This document shows, piece by piece, positions 9,501 to 18,642 of a DNA stretch of 56,420 bases. Location: NCBI GenBank assembly GCA_903876875.1, contig CAIRBT010000074.1, positions 1 to 56,420 on the forward strand. Reading direction: 5' to 3'. The stretch's first letter is position 1; each line of letters begins with the position of its first letter. The notes below the pieces were generated by a model, which was not told the DNA's origin, did no database searches, and worked only from the letters and a program-made list of their open reading frames with translations. Source of the DNA: an uncultured Geobacteraceae bacterium. GTDB taxonomy: Bacteria; Desulfobacterota; Desulfuromonadia; Geobacterales; Pseudopelobacteraceae. A program made the position numbers and the translations under genes.

Positions 9501-9897
9501 GGGTCGGGTGGCACTTCCCAATATGCTGATATTTCAGGTTATATTCCCGGTGCTGTCCCCGGTGGGGGATCTGGTCTTTCTCTGGTCGATTCTGCGGGGG
9601 GAGCTGGGAGCCGTGGCGGTGGGGTACCTGACTTTTGTGCTTCTTGATCTCTGCGCCTCACTGGTCGCCTTCCGGCTGGATAGCCGCCCCATGGGGCGGT
9701 TAGGGGTGGTGTTATTACAGCGGCTTTATTACCGGCAATTTATGTATGTGGTCACCATCACGGCGGTTCTGGCGGCTCTCCGGGGAAAACGCCATGGCTG
9801 GAACAAGCTGGAGAGGCACGGCACGCTACTGGCGGATGTGGAGAGGGATTCTGCACTGACGCCGGTAGGGTTGGTTGTGCTGCCGGAAGAGTTGTGA
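6565..9897 (+). CDS. GH18-like / NodB deacetylase / GT2 fusion, polysaccharide synthase
   Basis: 1110 residues. A membrane anchor at about 13-33 is followed by three modules. A glycoside-hydrolase-18-like domain (~90-405) carries LNVDMEAL near 202, corresponding to the DxxDxE active-site strand. A NodB polysaccharide deacetylase (~470-665) has TFDDGPD near 475 and GNHSFSHPNF. A family-2 processive glycosyltransferase (~740-1060) has VPVFNEA, VVDDGSTD, DGDT, TEDADLT and QRFRW, followed by membrane segments. Such combinations make, N-deacetylate and trim GlcNAc-type polymers (chitin, PNAG or Nod-like). The same architecture occurs in several bacteria, so the fusion itself is not new. Last gene of its run; downstream lies the converging ppcA gene. 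Confidence 0.85.
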   Translation: MIFEDQSQNRWQWAVKIGAAIGVVVLLLMACIARDFAHNPLLPKVAAVSNDDPAPRQEMIAAVPPLTTGGGGVVGGALKTAASPPTLAGLVSKPWITSAFVVQGDPHSVADLQQHLSKLDMVFPDWYSFQSSDGKLHRTVDSRLQTTLTSSRVLIVPRLANTDAGGVWCGDAATEMLKDWDARPRLISALIQSLLQDHAAGLNVDMEALEPGDRENLLNWLSDLAAALHKKGLFLTIDVPLNDLAFDYEAIGKIADLVVVMAYDEHFPSGVPGAIAGKEWFNDGIDDMVRRISPHKLLVSLGGYGYDWNVTSRKSAVPLGFDEVMAVAARNQADAETDERTLNSTFTYDDDNGEQHKVWFLDAVTAWNQMLEVRTRGIKGMSLWRLGLEEAALWDFMSLKDPGRFDPRQLNRVTGRPVIDVEGCGELLTVTDAPREGARELTLDGRTIAYANYKQVAHFFTVKHFGHGADKQVALTFDDGPDPLWTPLILQVLKKHGVPATFFVVGDQAEHYPDIVRRTYAEGHLLGNHSFSHPNFEAISATRQRMELNITQRTIESITGHATLLFRSPFDADANPDRSTALHSLYNVSSLGYVIVGADVDSEDYARPGTARIVDNVVTRLRTSGSNIVLMHDAGGNRQQTVDALDILIPKLLADGYEFIGVEQLMETPRSTVMSPLVPAERFVTLSGYLLGWMRTGGWKVLEVLFLVATAIAIARILFVGWFAIRARNGVATSAAELSPPVAVVVPVFNEATVIRRTLEALLASDYPRLRIVVVDDGSTDETARIVADMACQHPSIQLVQRPNGGKHAALNQGFREAAEEFIVTIDGDTMVLPHTIRHLMVPFANPVVDAVCGNVQVGNVTNLLTAFQDVEYVTSQNYDRRAFESLNCISVVPGATGAWRRSSVLAAGGYSVDTLTEDADLTLTMLTAGGRIVYAPEARSITEAPESPAALYKQRFRWSFGTFQCLWKHRRQFGTGALGRVALPNMLIFQVIFPVLSPVGDLVFLWSILRGELGAVAVGYLTFVLLDLCASLVAFRLDSRPMGRLGVVLLQRLYYRQFMYVVTITAVLAALRGKRHGWNKLERHGTLLADVERDSALTPVGLVVLPEEL

Positions 9898-9920
9898 GGC
9901 AGTTGAGTTTTAGTTCGGAA

Positions 9921-9953
9921 AAATAAAGACGGGGTAGCACAATGTGCTACCCC
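9921..9953 (-). terminator. Rho-independent terminator of ppcA
   Basis: Perfect 10-bp stem (GGGGTAGCAC / GTGCTACCCC, 9931-9940 and 9944-9953) with a 3-base loop. On the reverse strand it is followed by a T-rich run (GTCTTTATTTTT). It lies 35 bases after the ppcA stop; on the forward strand no T-run follows. Confidence 0.8.
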
Positions 9954-9987
9954 GAGGGATGATACAGATCAACTCGACTGCTGTTGC

Positions 9988-10275
9988 TTATTTCTTGTGG
10001 CAGTCTTTGCAGCCAACAGGCCCTTTTTTCATTTCGGTGTGACACCCTTTACAGGTTTTGTGAGCCCAGTCTTTGCCCAGCTCGGCAATTTTACCCGGTC
10101 CCTTGGCGTGACACTTTGTGCAGTCCTGTTTTACCAGTTCCTGATGTTTTGCATGGGGGAAAGCTACCTTGCCCAATGATGCGGGCAGATCCATGGTCGC
10201 CGGGCCGGCTGCGAAGGCAGCTCCTGCAAAGGCGGTTACAGCAAGCATAGCAACTACAGTAGTGATCTTTTTCAT
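9988..10275 (-). CDS. ppcA: Triheme periplasmic cytochrome c7, PpcA type
   Basis: 95 residues from ATG 10275, which has an AAGGAG site just upstream; the longer upstream reading has no such site. A signal peptide (KKITTVVAMLAVTAFAGAAFA) precedes a ~72-residue mature protein with three CxxCH motifs (CTKCH, CKGCH, CKDCH) and axial His residues in FPHAKHQ and WAHKTC, the layout of Geobacter PpcA-family c7 cytochromes. These shuttle electrons across the periplasm toward outer-membrane cytochromes during metal respiration. Monocistronic, with its own terminator at 9921-9953 and a sigma-54-like element upstream. Confidence 0.92.
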   Translation of the reverse strand: MKKITTVVAMLAVTAFAGAAFAAGPATMDLPASLGKVAFPHAKHQELVKQDCTKCHAKGPGKIAELGKDWAHKTCKGCHTEMKKGPVGCKDCHKK

Positions 10276-10598
10276 TCTGTTTTCTCCTTGTTTGTTGTTT
10301 GCTGCGCAAAACGCAGACGTTATTAACATACATTGTTCTACAAAAAAGCCATTGGTAATTCATTTAGCATATTGAGTGCCAATCTGCAAGCAATTTATAA
10401 CTATTGGTTTTGACTTATGTAATTGCTGCAACATCGTTGGGAAGGCTGGCGTTATACCCCATTTGAGGTGATGATGTTATCATTTGAAGTATGCAGGGTG
10501 TGGAAAGAGCTTGCCATGGACGTCATCTATCAGTAAGTTAGTACTGTCAGTACATAACGTACAGCGTACGTCAATCTAGGCAGGAGGGACAGAGTATT
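10276..10598. other. Divergent intergenic region between ppcA and gspG
   Basis: No coding potential seen in 323 bases. It must hold promoters for both flanking genes. Visible elements: a sigma-54-like site for ppcA (10366-10381), short palindromes GTACTGTCAGTAC (about 10541-10553) and CGTACAGCGTACG just before gspG, and a GGAGGG ribosome site for gspG around 10582. I see no tRNA or known riboswitch. Confidence 0.6.
10366..10381 (-). promoter_or_regulatory. Candidate sigma-54 promoter of ppcA
   Basis: Reverse-strand sequence TGGCACTCAATATGCT fits the RpoN consensus TGGCAC-N5-TTGCW with one mismatch, keeping GG and GC at the correct spacing. It lies about 90 bases upstream of the ppcA start. 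Control of cytochromes by RpoN is known in Geobacter; assignment here is by motif only. Confidence 0.45.
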
Positions 10599-11039
10599 AT
10601 GCATCAGGTACAGAATAGAAAAGGTTTTACGTTGATTGAAATCATGGTTGTTATCGTCATTCTGGCGTTATTGGCCGCCCTGGTCGGGCCGAAGCTGATG
10701 GGACGTACCGATGATGCGAAGATTACCGATGCCAAGGTTCAGATTAAAAACATGGAAACGGCACTCAAGCTGTATAAACTTGACAGTGGCAGCTATCCGA
10801 CAACGGAGCAGGGATTGAGTGCACTGGTGGCCAAGCCGACCGTCGGTGTCATTCCCAAAAGTTACAAGGATGAGGGGTATTTGGAGAGTAAAAAGGTTCC
10901 CAAGGATCCGTGGGGTAGCGACTATCTCTATCTGTCACCCGGTGAACATGGTGATTACGACATCTATTCCTTTGGTGCCGATGGGGTCAAGGGGGGGGAA
11001 GGGAAGAACGCCGACATCACCAGTTGGGATACAAAGTAA
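10599..11039 (+). CDS. gspG: Type II secretion major pseudopilin GspG
   Basis: 146 residues with the type IV pilin/pseudopilin N-terminus ([20 protein letters not shown]) including the prepilin peptidase site G|F and Glu at +5. The C-terminal part carries the GspG signatures: [34 protein letters not shown] and the calcium-site region ending DITSWD. The major pseudopilin builds the periplasmic pseudopilus that pushes substrates through the outer-membrane secretin. No other gsp genes are near, so it is an isolated copy. Start chosen by GGAGGG upstream. Confidence 0.9.
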   Translation: MHQVQNRKGFTLIEIMVVIVILALLAALVGPKLMGRTDDAKITDAKVQIKNMETALKLYKLDSGSYPTTEQGLSALVAKPTVGVIPKSYKDEGYLESKKVPKDPWGSDYLYLSPGEHGDYDIYSFGADGVKGGEGKNADITSWDTK

Positions 11040-11061
11040 CCGGCAGTTGTCATAATAGTTG

Positions 11062-11089
11062 TTGAAATTTTATGAATCTGCGTTATAGT
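11062..11089 (+). promoter_or_regulatory. Candidate sigma-70 promoter of ppdK
   Basis: TTGAAA (11062-11067) and TATAGT (11084-11089) separated by 16 bases, about 90 bases before the ppdK start. Confidence 0.5.
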
Positions 11090-11179
11090 CTTTCCGTCTA
11101 AACTATTATATTCATTGTGGATAAATGTTTTTAGCGCCTGTAAAGCCGCTGCTTATTACTGAGACGAGGAGAAGGAACA

Positions 11180-13837
11180 ATGACGCAGAAATTCGTGTAT
11201 TTCTATGGTAACGGTCAGGCTGAAGGGCGGGCCGAGATGAAAAATCTGCTGGGGGGTAAGGGGGCTAATCTGGCCGAAATGACCAGTATCGGCCTGCCGG
11301 TTCCCCCCGGTTTTACTCTTTCCACCGAGGTCTGTACCGAGTTCTACAAGAACGACCGGGCTTACCCCGCCTCCCTTGCTGCCGAAGTTGCCACCAACCT
11401 TTCCCGGGTTGAAGCCATCATGGATCGGAAATTCGGCGACCCGGCCAACCCTCTCCTTGTTTCCGTCCGTTCCGGTGCCCGTGCTTCCATGCCGGGCATG
11501 ATGGATACCATTCTCAATCTCGGGCTCAACGACATCACCGTGCAGGGGATTATTGCCCAGAGTGGCGACCCCCGCTTTGCCTATGACGCCTATCGTCGTT
11601 TCGTGCAGATGTATTCGGACGTGGTCATGGGGATGGACAAGCATGAGCTTGAGCATCTGCTGGAACAGAAAAAGGATGAGCGGGGCGTGCAGCTGGATAC
11701 GGAGTTGACTGCCGACGATTGGAAAGAGCTGGTTGCCGCCTTCAAGGCCAAAATCAAGGATGATTTGGGAACCCCCTTTCCGGAAGATCCCCAGGATCAG
11801 CTCTGGGGTGCCATCGGTGCCGTCTTCGGCTCCTGGATGAACCCCCGTGCCATCACCTACCGCCGCCTGAATAACATTCCGGCCGAGTGGGGAACCGCCG
11901 TCAATGTGCAGTCAATGGTGTATGGCAATATGGGTGATGACTGTGCCACCGGTGTCGCCTTTACCCGTGACCCGTCAACCGGTGAAAACTATTTCTACGG
12001 CGAATATCTGGTGAACGCCCAGGGTGAGGATGTGGTGGCCGGTATTCGTACACCCCAACCGATTAATCGCGCCAAAGCCACAAATCTTCCCCCTATGGAG
12101 GAGGTGCTGCCCGAATGTTACCAGCAGTTGGCTGCCATTCGGGATGTGCTGGAGAAACATTACAAGGATATGCAGGATATCGAGTTCACCATTGAAAAGG
12201 GTAAACTCTTTATGTTGCAGACCCGTAACGGCAAACGCACCGCCCCTGCCGCCATCAAGATTGCGGTCGATATGGTTGCCGAAGGGCTCATCGACGAAAA
12301 AACGGCGGTAAAACGGGTGGCACCGGAACAGCTTGACCAGTTGCTCCACCCCTCCCTTGATCCAAAGGCGGTCAAAAACATTATTGCCAAGGGGCTTCCC
12401 GCCTCTCCCGGTGCGGTTTCCGGTACGGTGGTCTTTACTGCCGACGAAGCGGAGCTGGAAGCCAAAACCGGTCGCAAGGTTATTCTGGTACGGATTGAAA
12501 CCTCCCCGGAGGATATTCATGGCATGCATGCAGCCCAGGGGATTTTAACGGCTCGTGGCGGTATGACCTCCCACGCGGCGGTGGTTGCCCGTGGTATGGG
12601 GAAATGCTGCGTGGCCGGTTGTGGCGATATCAAGGTGGATTACGCCAACCAGTGCTTTACGGCGAAAAACGGTGTTGTGGTTAAAAAAGGTGATATGATT
12701 ACCCTGGACGGCTCTGCCGGTGAAGTTATGCTGGGAGCGGTGCCGACGGTATCGGCTCAGTTAACCGGTGATTTCGGCACCCTTATGGCATGGGTTGACG
12801 GCATTCGCCGCCTGAAAGTGCGCACTAACGCCGATACCCCCCACGACGCCAAGGTGGCACGGCAGTTTGGTGCTGAAGGGATCGGCCTCTGCCGTACCGA
12901 GCATATGTTCTTTGATGCGGAGCGGATTTCGGCGGTGCGGGAGATGATCCTGGCGGAAGATGTGGAAGGGCGTGAACATGCTCTCGCAAAAATCCTGCCG
13001 ATGCAGAAGGGCGATTTTATCGGGCTGTTCCGTGAAATGAAGGGGTTGCCGGTCACGATCCGTCTGCTGGACCCGCCCCTCCATGAGTTCCTTCCCCAGG
13101 AAGAGAAGGATATCGTGGAACTGGGTAAAACCATGAAGGTACCGGTCAGTGCTCTCAAGCACAAGATCGAAATGCTCCACGAATTCAACCCGATGTTGGG
13201 ACACCGTGGCTGCCGCCTCGGCATCACCTACCCGGAAATTTACAACATGCAGGTGACTGCCATCATGGAAGCCGCCTGTGAACTGGTGAAAAACGAAGGC
13301 TTCAGTATCGTGCCGGAAATCATGATTCCGCTGATTGCCACCGTCAAAGAACTTGCCGTTCTCAAACAGAATGCCGTGGCCATTTGCGATGAGACCATTG
13401 CCCGCTACGGTGTCAAGGTAGAGTACCTGATCGGCACCATGATCGAACTACCACGGGCGGCCCTGACCGCCGATGAAATCGCTGCCGAAGCGGAGTTTTT
13501 CTCCTTTGGTACCAACGACCTGACCCAGACAACCTTTGGACTCTCCCGCGATGATGCGGGAAAATTCCTCCCCTTTTATGTGGACAACAACATTTTGCCC
13601 GAAGATCCCTTTGTTTCCCTCGACCAGAATGGCGTGGGCAAGTTGGTAATCATGGCGTGCCAGCTGGGGCGTGCCACCCGGCCAAACATCAAGTTGGGGA
13701 TCTGTGGTGAACATGGCGGAGACCCGTCATCGGTCATTTTCTGCCACAAGGTCGGTCTGGATTACGTTTCCTGTTCACCGTTCCGGGTGCCGATTGCCCG
13801 ACTGGCTGCCGCCCATGCGGTGTTGGATGAAAAATAG
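11180..13837 (+). CDS. ppdK: Pyruvate, phosphate dikinase
   Basis: 885 residues, normal for the family. It interconverts pyruvate + ATP + Pi and PEP + AMP + PPi in the cytosol, feeding gluconeogenesis from acetate/pyruvate. Domains in order: N-terminal nucleotide-binding domain ([26 protein letters not shown]), central phosphohistidine domain ([20 protein letters not shown] with the catalytic His), and C-terminal PEP/pyruvate TIM barrel ([29 protein letters not shown] with the catalytic Cys). GAGGAGAAGG precedes the ATG. Monocistronic, with a strong terminator downstream. Confidence 0.97.
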   Translation: MTQKFVYFYGNGQAEGRAEMKNLLGGKGANLAEMTSIGLPVPPGFTLSTEVCTEFYKNDRAYPASLAAEVATNLSRVEAIMDRKFGDPANPLLVSVRSGARASMPGMMDTILNLGLNDITVQGIIAQSGDPRFAYDAYRRFVQMYSDVVMGMDKHELEHLLEQKKDERGVQLDTELTADDWKELVAAFKAKIKDDLGTPFPEDPQDQLWGAIGAVFGSWMNPRAITYRRLNNIPAEWGTAVNVQSMVYGNMGDDCATGVAFTRDPSTGENYFYGEYLVNAQGEDVVAGIRTPQPINRAKATNLPPMEEVLPECYQQLAAIRDVLEKHYKDMQDIEFTIEKGKLFMLQTRNGKRTAPAAIKIAVDMVAEGLIDEKTAVKRVAPEQLDQLLHPSLDPKAVKNIIAKGLPASPGAVSGTVVFTADEAELEAKTGRKVILVRIETSPEDIHGMHAAQGILTARGGMTSHAAVVARGMGKCCVAGCGDIKVDYANQCFTAKNGVVVKKGDMITLDGSAGEVMLGAVPTVSAQLTGDFGTLMAWVDGIRRLKVRTNADTPHDAKVARQFGAEGIGLCRTEHMFFDAERISAVREMILAEDVEGREHALAKILPMQKGDFIGLFREMKGLPVTIRLLDPPLHEFLPQEEKDIVELGKTMKVPVSALKHKIEMLHEFNPMLGHRGCRLGITYPEIYNMQVTAIMEAACELVKNEGFSIVPEIMIPLIATVKELAVLKQNAVAICDETIARYGVKVEYLIGTMIELPRAALTADEIAAEAEFFSFGTNDLTQTTFGLSRDDAGKFLPFYVDNNILPEDPFVSLDQNGVGKLVIMACQLGRATRPNIKLGICGEHGGDPSSVIFCHKVGLDYVSCSPFRVPIARLAAAHAVLDEK

Positions 13838-13870
13838 GAATAGCCGGTAGTTTTCCGGCGTGAGCTGAAG

Positions 13871-13918
13871 AAATGCCCGCCTGTCCTGATGCATTCGGGA
13901 CGGGCGGGCATTATTGTT
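13871..13918 (+). terminator. Terminator after ppdK
   Basis: Long hairpin: AATGCCCGCC (13872-13881) pairs with GGCGGGCATT (13903-13912), extended inside by GTCC/GGAC, followed by ATTGTTGT. It lies 35 bases after the ppdK stop. Confidence 0.75.
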
Positions 13919-13937
13919 GTGGCTATCGGCCACGGCA

Positions 13938-13967
13938 TTGACAAACGGCACCATCAATTATTATAGT
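13938..13967 (+). promoter_or_regulatory. Candidate sigma-70 promoter of the zinc-ribbon gene
   Basis: Consensus TTGACA (13938-13943) and TATAGT (13962-13967) separated by 18 bases, about 40 bases before the start at 14009. Confidence 0.6.
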
Positions 13968-14008
13968 ACGGCCATACTGCTGTTACCTATTCGAGGAGTT
14001 GTTACCTT

Positions 14009-14242
14009 ATGCCGATGTATGAATATCGCTGTACCGCCTGTGACCACCAATTTGAACTTCGTCAGAAATTCTCCGATCCCCCCGCCAGCAGTTGCCCCCA
14101 ATGCAACGGCACGGTGGAAAAGATGATTTCATCAACCGCCTTTGCCCTCAAGGGGGATGGCTGGTTCAATACCGGGTACTGCCCGAAAACCGAGGCTCCC
14201 AAGCCGGCCGCATGCAGCGGGTGTGCCTGCTCGGGGGAATAA
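14009..14242 (+). CDS. FmdB-family zinc-ribbon protein
   Basis: 77 residues. The N-terminal half is a typical FmdB/CxxC_CxxC_SSSS zinc ribbon (MPMYEYRCTACDHQFELRQK, SSCPQCNGTVEKMISS). The tail has a second Cys-rich cluster (CSGCACSG). Family members bind zinc; a regulatory role is proposed but unproven. Stand-alone gene between two terminators with its own promoter and a GAGGAG ribosome site. Confidence 0.85.
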   Translation: MPMYEYRCTACDHQFELRQKFSDPPASSCPQCNGTVEKMISSTAFALKGDGWFNTGYCPKTEAPKPAACSGCACSGE

Positions 14243-14248
14243 CATAAC

Positions 14249-14296
14249 AAGGGGACAGGCGGCTTTTTCTATTTGAAAAAACCGCCTGTCCCCTTG
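14249..14296. terminator. Bidirectional terminator
   Basis: Stem AAGGGGACAGGCGG...TTTTT (14249-14268) pairs with AAAAA...CCGCCTGTCCCCTT (14276-14295). The A/T flanks give a U-run on either strand, serving both the zinc-ribbon gene and the convergent gene at 14310. Confidence 0.8.
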
Positions 14297-14309
14297 CTCT
14301 ACTCACTCC

Positions 14310-14717
14310 TTACGGTTCCTGCCCTTTCTTTTTCTCCTCCGTAATACTTTGTGAGGTGTCCCGTTTCGGCTCCCACCCCTGCCACACGTAGGGGGGATCA
14401 ATCATGGGATCGTAGTAGCCCGGTTGGGGTACCATGCAAAAGAGAGCTTCCGTAATGCCGATAATGCCCCGATACAAGGTCATGCCAACCCCTTTGATGG
14501 GGCCGATCACATAGCCGACTGGTCCTCTGTCACGGCCGGTCAGATAGGTCTGTTTCGGTAATTCCACGAGGCTGGTGAAGGTGTTGGCAACGCCACGGGT
14601 GAATTTAGTGGCCATTTTTTCTGCAATCATTTCCGGTTGCTGATCTGCCGATGCGGGCAGCGGTGCGGATAGAGCAAAAAACGATACCAAAAGTGATAAC
14701 AGCAGGATTGATTTCAT
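14310..14717 (-). CDS. Exosortase-system-associated protein (TIGR04073-like)
   Basis: 135 residues from ATG 14717 (GGGGAG five bases upstream; a GTG two codons earlier overlaps that site and is less likely). A signal peptide (ILLLSLLVSFFALSAPLPASA) is followed by the pattern of the TIGR04073 family: KFTRGVANTFTSLVELPKQ, a Gly-rich middle (GPVGYVIGPIKGVGMTLYRG), then EALFCMVPQPGYYDPMIDP. The family tracks with exosortase/exopolysaccharide systems, but its function is unknown. Last gene of the reverse block, 77 bases after polB. Confidence 0.75.
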   Translation of the reverse strand: MKSILLLSLLVSFFALSAPLPASADQQPEMIAEKMATKFTRGVANTFTSLVELPKQTYLTGRDRGPVGYVIGPIKGVGMTLYRGIIGITEALFCMVPQPGYYDPMIDPPYVWQGWEPKRDTSQSITEEKKKGQEP

Positions 14718-14794
14718 AGGCACTCCCCATAAATATTTCAGTAGAAACGAAGTATATTCAAACTCTTACCACAAAGAAGTTTCCCTTGCAAGGG

Positions 14795-17035
14795 TCACAG
14801 GTCAAAAAGGGTCGGTTCCTGGGGCAGGAACGGTTCAAACCGCTTCAGCACATGTCGCAGCTTATCACTATAGTAGGTGATATTGATATCGGGGTGCAGA
14901 GGATCAAAGGCGGAGACATGATGACACTGTTCATAGGCTGCCCCGCCGCGCCCCGAACCGCTCACGTAGAAGGTGACACGATCACCCGCATTATAGGGAC
15001 GCTCCGCAATGAGGGCAATTTCAAAGGCGGCGGCGTGATTACGTTTTCCCGCTTGGAGTTTGCTGCGATAACTTGCCGGTGATTCCGTAAGTGTTTCACT
15101 ACGGGCGACCCACCCAACAGCAAGCTCCGGTGAGCGGAGCCGGGTAACGTACCGATCAAAAAGCCGCTCCACTTCACTCCCCTTTCCACCAAGCAGATAC
15201 TCTATCACCTCCCCCATGAATTCCCGAAGAAACGGTTCCACTCCCCGTGAGCGGAGGGCGCTCCCCTTGATGACGATGGTACCATCATAGTTGAGCAGGG
15301 CATAATTTTTACTTTTATAGGCGAACATCGACCGATAGCGGCCATCCAGTTCCACCTCGATCCCGGTGGGAAATGCGTTGGAAATCCGGCAGACAAGCTC
15401 CTGCTCCTCCTCGACGGAGTGGCACCCTCCGGGGGGGCGGAAATAGATGCCGTCAGTATCAATTTCGATCGGCTCGGCACCGGTGGCAGTGAGCAGCTCA
15501 ATCATCTCCTTGATGGTTACCCGCCCCAGTCTGGTCACTTCGGCGGCAACCCCCTGGTCGGAAAAGTTGTGTTGGGTGGAGCCCAGGTAGCCGTAGAAGG
15601 AATTGATAAGTACCTTGAAGAGTTGCTGAAGCGCGGTAAAATAGTGGCGGTCAGCCAGAGTTTCAGCGTCAATGGCCTGCTGCTTGGCGGTGAGGCGAAA
15701 ACGTCGCAGGTCAGCCAGCATAGGCAGAAAAAGCCCCAGAGTATCGCTGGGGGGAGCGAGCCGGTAAGCCAGCATTAGGGAGGGATAGAGGGATGCTACG
15801 TCACAATGGACAATGGGGCCGATAATCCCCTGACGGCGCAGCTCCGTGTAGCCCCCCTCAAAGGGGGCTTCGGTGGTGGAGCGGGCTGGAATGGCGTGGC
15901 CGCGATGGAGGTATTCCCGGAGAAACAGGGCATTAATACGGGTGCCGTTCCCCCGCACGATGCAGCTCTGAAATGAGTAAGGGAAGATGCGGCTTTGCAG
16001 GAACCAGGGGTAGCCGAGGAGCCGGAACAGCGCAAGGGTTTCCCGCACGTCATCAAGGTTATAGCGATAGAGCAGTTCCGGGTCCTGCCGGAAGGTGGCC
16101 GAAATGTGGTCACCCTCAAGGTACGTTCGCTCTGCTGCGGCAATGCCAAAGTGGCGCGCTGCCGCCTTAAGGCCGTGACTTTCCAGATTCCTCCCGCCGG
16201 TATCATAGAGCAGCACCAGAAAATAGGTGTCGATAATATGACGGCCATAGATATCCCACCGGGGGTAGTCCATGGTCTTCTCGGCCAGGTTCCAGCGGGC
16301 ATGGGGGGTGTGGTGGGGGGGGGAGCCGTTGCGCCCCCAGGTGAGACGAAGACCGTGCAGCTCGGCTCTACGGCCGATGTATTCCAGGTCAAAACGAAAT
16401 ATGTTGTGGCCGGTGATAATGTCAGGATCGAAGGCATGGATGGCTCGGTTCAGTGCCGTCAGCAGTTCCGCTTCACCGAGTTGATCCCCCCGCAGCACCA
16501 TCTCTCCTCCGTGGGAGTCTTTGAGTGCGATAGAGATGATCCGGTCTTCGGGCCGGTCGGCATTTGAAAACCCGTACCCTTCAGCACAGTCGGTTTCGAT
16601 ATCCAGTGCCAGGCAGCGCAATTCGGAAAACTCCAACCCCTTGAAGAGGGTGGTGCCGCTGGTGAGCATGTACTGGTGGGAAATATCCGGCAGAAAGAGA
16701 AAGGGCGCTTCGGGTCTTGCATGAGTGCCACCGGACTTCGTTGTGAGAAAATCACGGGCGGTCAGGCAGTCACTCCAGGTGTCAAACAGCAGCTGGAACC
16801 GGTAGAAGCCGTCGCCGGTCAGGGGGCGGACGGTGCAAGGGGCATGGCAGCCGGCGAGCAGTGCCGGGTTGTTAACCAGAATGAAGGGGTGAAAGGGTTC
16901 GTCATGGAAGGTGACCCGTTCACCACTCCGGACAAAGAGACGGATGAAATGGCCGGCCGGCTCGATGGCGACGATGGAGGAGCGTTCATCATGGCCAAAG
17001 AGGAGCGGGTTTTGTTCGATCAGGGAGTGAGCCAT
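14795..17035 (-). CDS. polB: DNA polymerase II, family B
   Basis: 746 residues, close to the ~780 of E. coli Pol II. The 3'-5' exonuclease motifs are present: Exo I ALDIETD, Exo II around GHNIFRFDLEYIG, Exo III YNLDDVRET. Polymerase motifs: A DVASLYPSLM, B KVLINSFYGYLG, C EIDTDGIYF. All catalytic Asp residues are intact, so it should be an active proofreading polymerase, typically used in SOS repair and translesion synthesis. It lies downstream of the metK terminator, so it probably has its own promoter or depends on read-through. Confidence 0.93.
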   Translation of the reverse strand: MAHSLIEQNPLLFGHDERSSIVAIEPAGHFIRLFVRSGERVTFHDEPFHPFILVNNPALLAGCHAPCTVRPLTGDGFYRFQLLFDTWSDCLTARDFLTTKSGGTHARPEAPFLFLPDISHQYMLTSGTTLFKGLEFSELRCLALDIETDCAEGYGFSNADRPEDRIISIALKDSHGGEMVLRGDQLGEAELLTALNRAIHAFDPDIITGHNIFRFDLEYIGRRAELHGLRLTWGRNGSPPHHTPHARWNLAEKTMDYPRWDIYGRHIIDTYFLVLLYDTGGRNLESHGLKAAARHFGIAAAERTYLEGDHISATFRQDPELLYRYNLDDVRETLALFRLLGYPWFLQSRIFPYSFQSCIVRGNGTRINALFLREYLHRGHAIPARSTTEAPFEGGYTELRRQGIIGPIVHCDVASLYPSLMLAYRLAPPSDTLGLFLPMLADLRRFRLTAKQQAIDAETLADRHYFTALQQLFKVLINSFYGYLGSTQHNFSDQGVAAEVTRLGRVTIKEMIELLTATGAEPIEIDTDGIYFRPPGGCHSVEEEQELVCRISNAFPTGIEVELDGRYRSMFAYKSKNYALLNYDGTIVIKGSALRSRGVEPFLREFMGEVIEYLLGGKGSEVERLFDRYVTRLRSPELAVGWVARSETLTESPASYRSKLQAGKRNHAAAFEIALIAERPYNAGDRVTFYVSGSGRGGAAYEQCHHVSAFDPLHPDINITYYSDKLRHVLKRFEPFLPQEPTLFDL

Positions 17036-17053
17036 GGTGATTCCTGTCGCTGA

Positions 17054-17092
17054 TAAAAAAACAGGGCGGCACGAGGAGTCTCGGCCGCCCTG
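17054..17092 (-). terminator. Terminator after metK
   Basis: On the reverse strand CAGGGCGGC (17092-17084) pairs with GCCGCCCTG (17070-17062), then a run of seven T (17061-17055). It lies 13 bases after the metK stop and just before polB. Confidence 0.8.
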
Positions 17093-17104
17093 AAGCTGTG
17101 CTGA

Positions 17105-18271
17105 CTACAATCCGGCTTTCTGTTTGAGCAGTGCCGCTTTGTCGGTGCGTTCCCAGGTGAATTCGGGGAGTTCTCGGCCAAAGTGGCCGTAGGCGGCCGT
17201 CTTACGGTAGATCGGCCGGAGCAGATCCAGCTGTTCGGTGATGGCACGGGGGCGCATGTCAAAAGTCTCCCGAACCAGTGCCGACAAACGCTCTTCCGGA
17301 AGTTTGCCGGTGCCAAAGGTGTTGACCATGATGGAGACCGGCTGGGCAACGCCGATGGCGTAGGCAACCTGAACTTCACAGCGGTCGCAGAGACCGGCAG
17401 CAACGAGGTTTTTGGCCACATAGCGCCCCATGTAGGCGGCCGAACGGTCAACTTTTGACGGATCCTTGCCGGAAAAAGCGCCGCCACCGTGACGACCCAT
17501 GCCGCCGTAGGTGTCGACAATGATTTTGCGGCCGGTCAGACCGCAGTCACCCATGGGGCCGCCGACCACAAAACGGCCGGTGGGGTTGATGAAGTAGCGG
17601 GTGTTCTCGTCAAGCAGTTCGGCCGGAATAACCTTTTTGATGACTTCGGCAATAATTTCGCATTCGATCCGCTCGTGGGTGACATCCGGGGTATGCTGGG
17701 TCGAAATAACCACCGTGTCGATACGGCTCGGCTTACCATCAACATACTCAACGGAAACCTGGGATTTCGAGTCGGGGCGCAGGAAGTCAAGTTTACCTGA
17801 TTTGCGGACTTCGGCAAGCTTGGCCACCAACTGGTGAGCCAACTGAATCGGCATCGGCATCAGTTCGGCGGTCTCGTTGCAGGCGTAGCCGAACATGAGC
17901 CCCTGATCACCGGCTCCCTGTTCCTTGTGGAGCCCTTCCCCCTCGGAAACCCCCTGGGCGATATCGGGAGACTGACGGTCAACGGAGACCAGCACGGCGC
18001 AGGTGTCGGCATCAAAGCCGATGTCCGAGGCGGTGTAGCCGATATCCTTGATGGTCTGACGGGCGATTTCGGAATAGTTAATAACGGCGTTGGTGGTTAT
18101 CTCACCGGCAATCACCACCATACCGGTGGTGACCAGGGTTTCGCAGGCAACCCGTGCGGTGGGGTCCTGGGTGAGAATTGCGTCGAGAATCGAATCGGAA
18201 ACCTGATCGGCAACCTTGTCTGGATGCCCCTCGGAAACCGATTCAGAGGTGAAAATGAATTTTTCTGCCAT
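17105..18271 (-). CDS. metK: S-adenosylmethionine synthetase
   Basis: 388 residues, standard length. It makes SAM from methionine and ATP. Signatures: [12 protein letters not shown] near the N-terminus (ATP/Mg site), [12 protein letters not shown] (methionine/ATP loop) and [22 protein letters not shown] sits upstream of ATG 18271. Last of the SAM-cycle genes read from sahR; ends in a strong terminator. Probably regulated by SahR with ahcY. Confidence 0.97.
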   Translation of the reverse strand: MAEKFIFTSESVSEGHPDKVADQVSDSILDAILTQDPTARVACETLVTTGMVVIAGEITTNAVINYSEIARQTIKDIGYTASDIGFDADTCAVLVSVDRQSPDIAQGVSEGEGLHKEQGAGDQGLMFGYACNETAELMPMPIQLAHQLVAKLAEVRKSGKLDFLRPDSKSQVSVEYVDGKPSRIDTVVISTQHTPDVTHERIECEIIAEVIKKVIPAELLDENTRYFINPTGRFVVGGPMGDCGLTGRKIIVDTYGGMGRHGGGAFSGKDPSKVDRSAAYMGRYVAKNLVAAGLCDRCEVQVAYAIGVAQPVSIMVNTFGTGKLPEERLSALVRETFDMRPRAITEQLDLLRPIYRKTAAYGHFGRELPEFTWERTDKAALLKQKAGL

Positions 18272-18342
18272 GGCGTTAAACTCCTCTCGCGTGATTACTA
18301 TCTGGGTATGTAGGGAACCGAAGTCCCCGGTTACGGGAAAAA

Positions 18343-18621
18343 TCAGCTTATATCTCTCTCAGGTCGGGTCAGCAGTTCCCACTCTGCCAACCGTGCCATC
18401 GCCTCCGCTGCGGTGGAACCGCACATTTCAAAACCTGGCTGCAGGCTGGAGCAGACCCGGGGGCGCGTATCACTGCCAAAAATACGGCATCGGTTGTCAT
18501 CGGTCAACTGGATACAGCGGATACCGGCCGGTTTGCCGTTGACCATTCCCGGAATCGCCGAGGAGATGGAGGGCGCAATGCAGCAGGCGGCACAGTCAGT
18601 GCGGCATTCCATCGTTTTCAT
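18343..18621 (-). CDS. YkgJ-family Cys-cluster protein
   Basis: 92 residues with a CxxxC-x2-CC type N-terminal cluster (CRTDCAACC) and further Cys in [20 protein letters not shown] and FEMCG, the pattern of the YkgJ/CxxCxxCC family of putative metal-binding proteins. Function unknown. It sits between ahcY (21-base gap) and metK (71-base gap), so it is probably co-transcribed with them. Confidence 0.75.
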   Translation of the reverse strand: MKTMECRTDCAACCIAPSISSAIPGMVNGKPAGIRCIQLTDDNRCRIFGSDTRPRVCSSLQPGFEMCGSTAAEAMARLAEWELLTRPERDIS

Positions 18622-18642
18622 CGACGATTCCGTTCGGCCATC

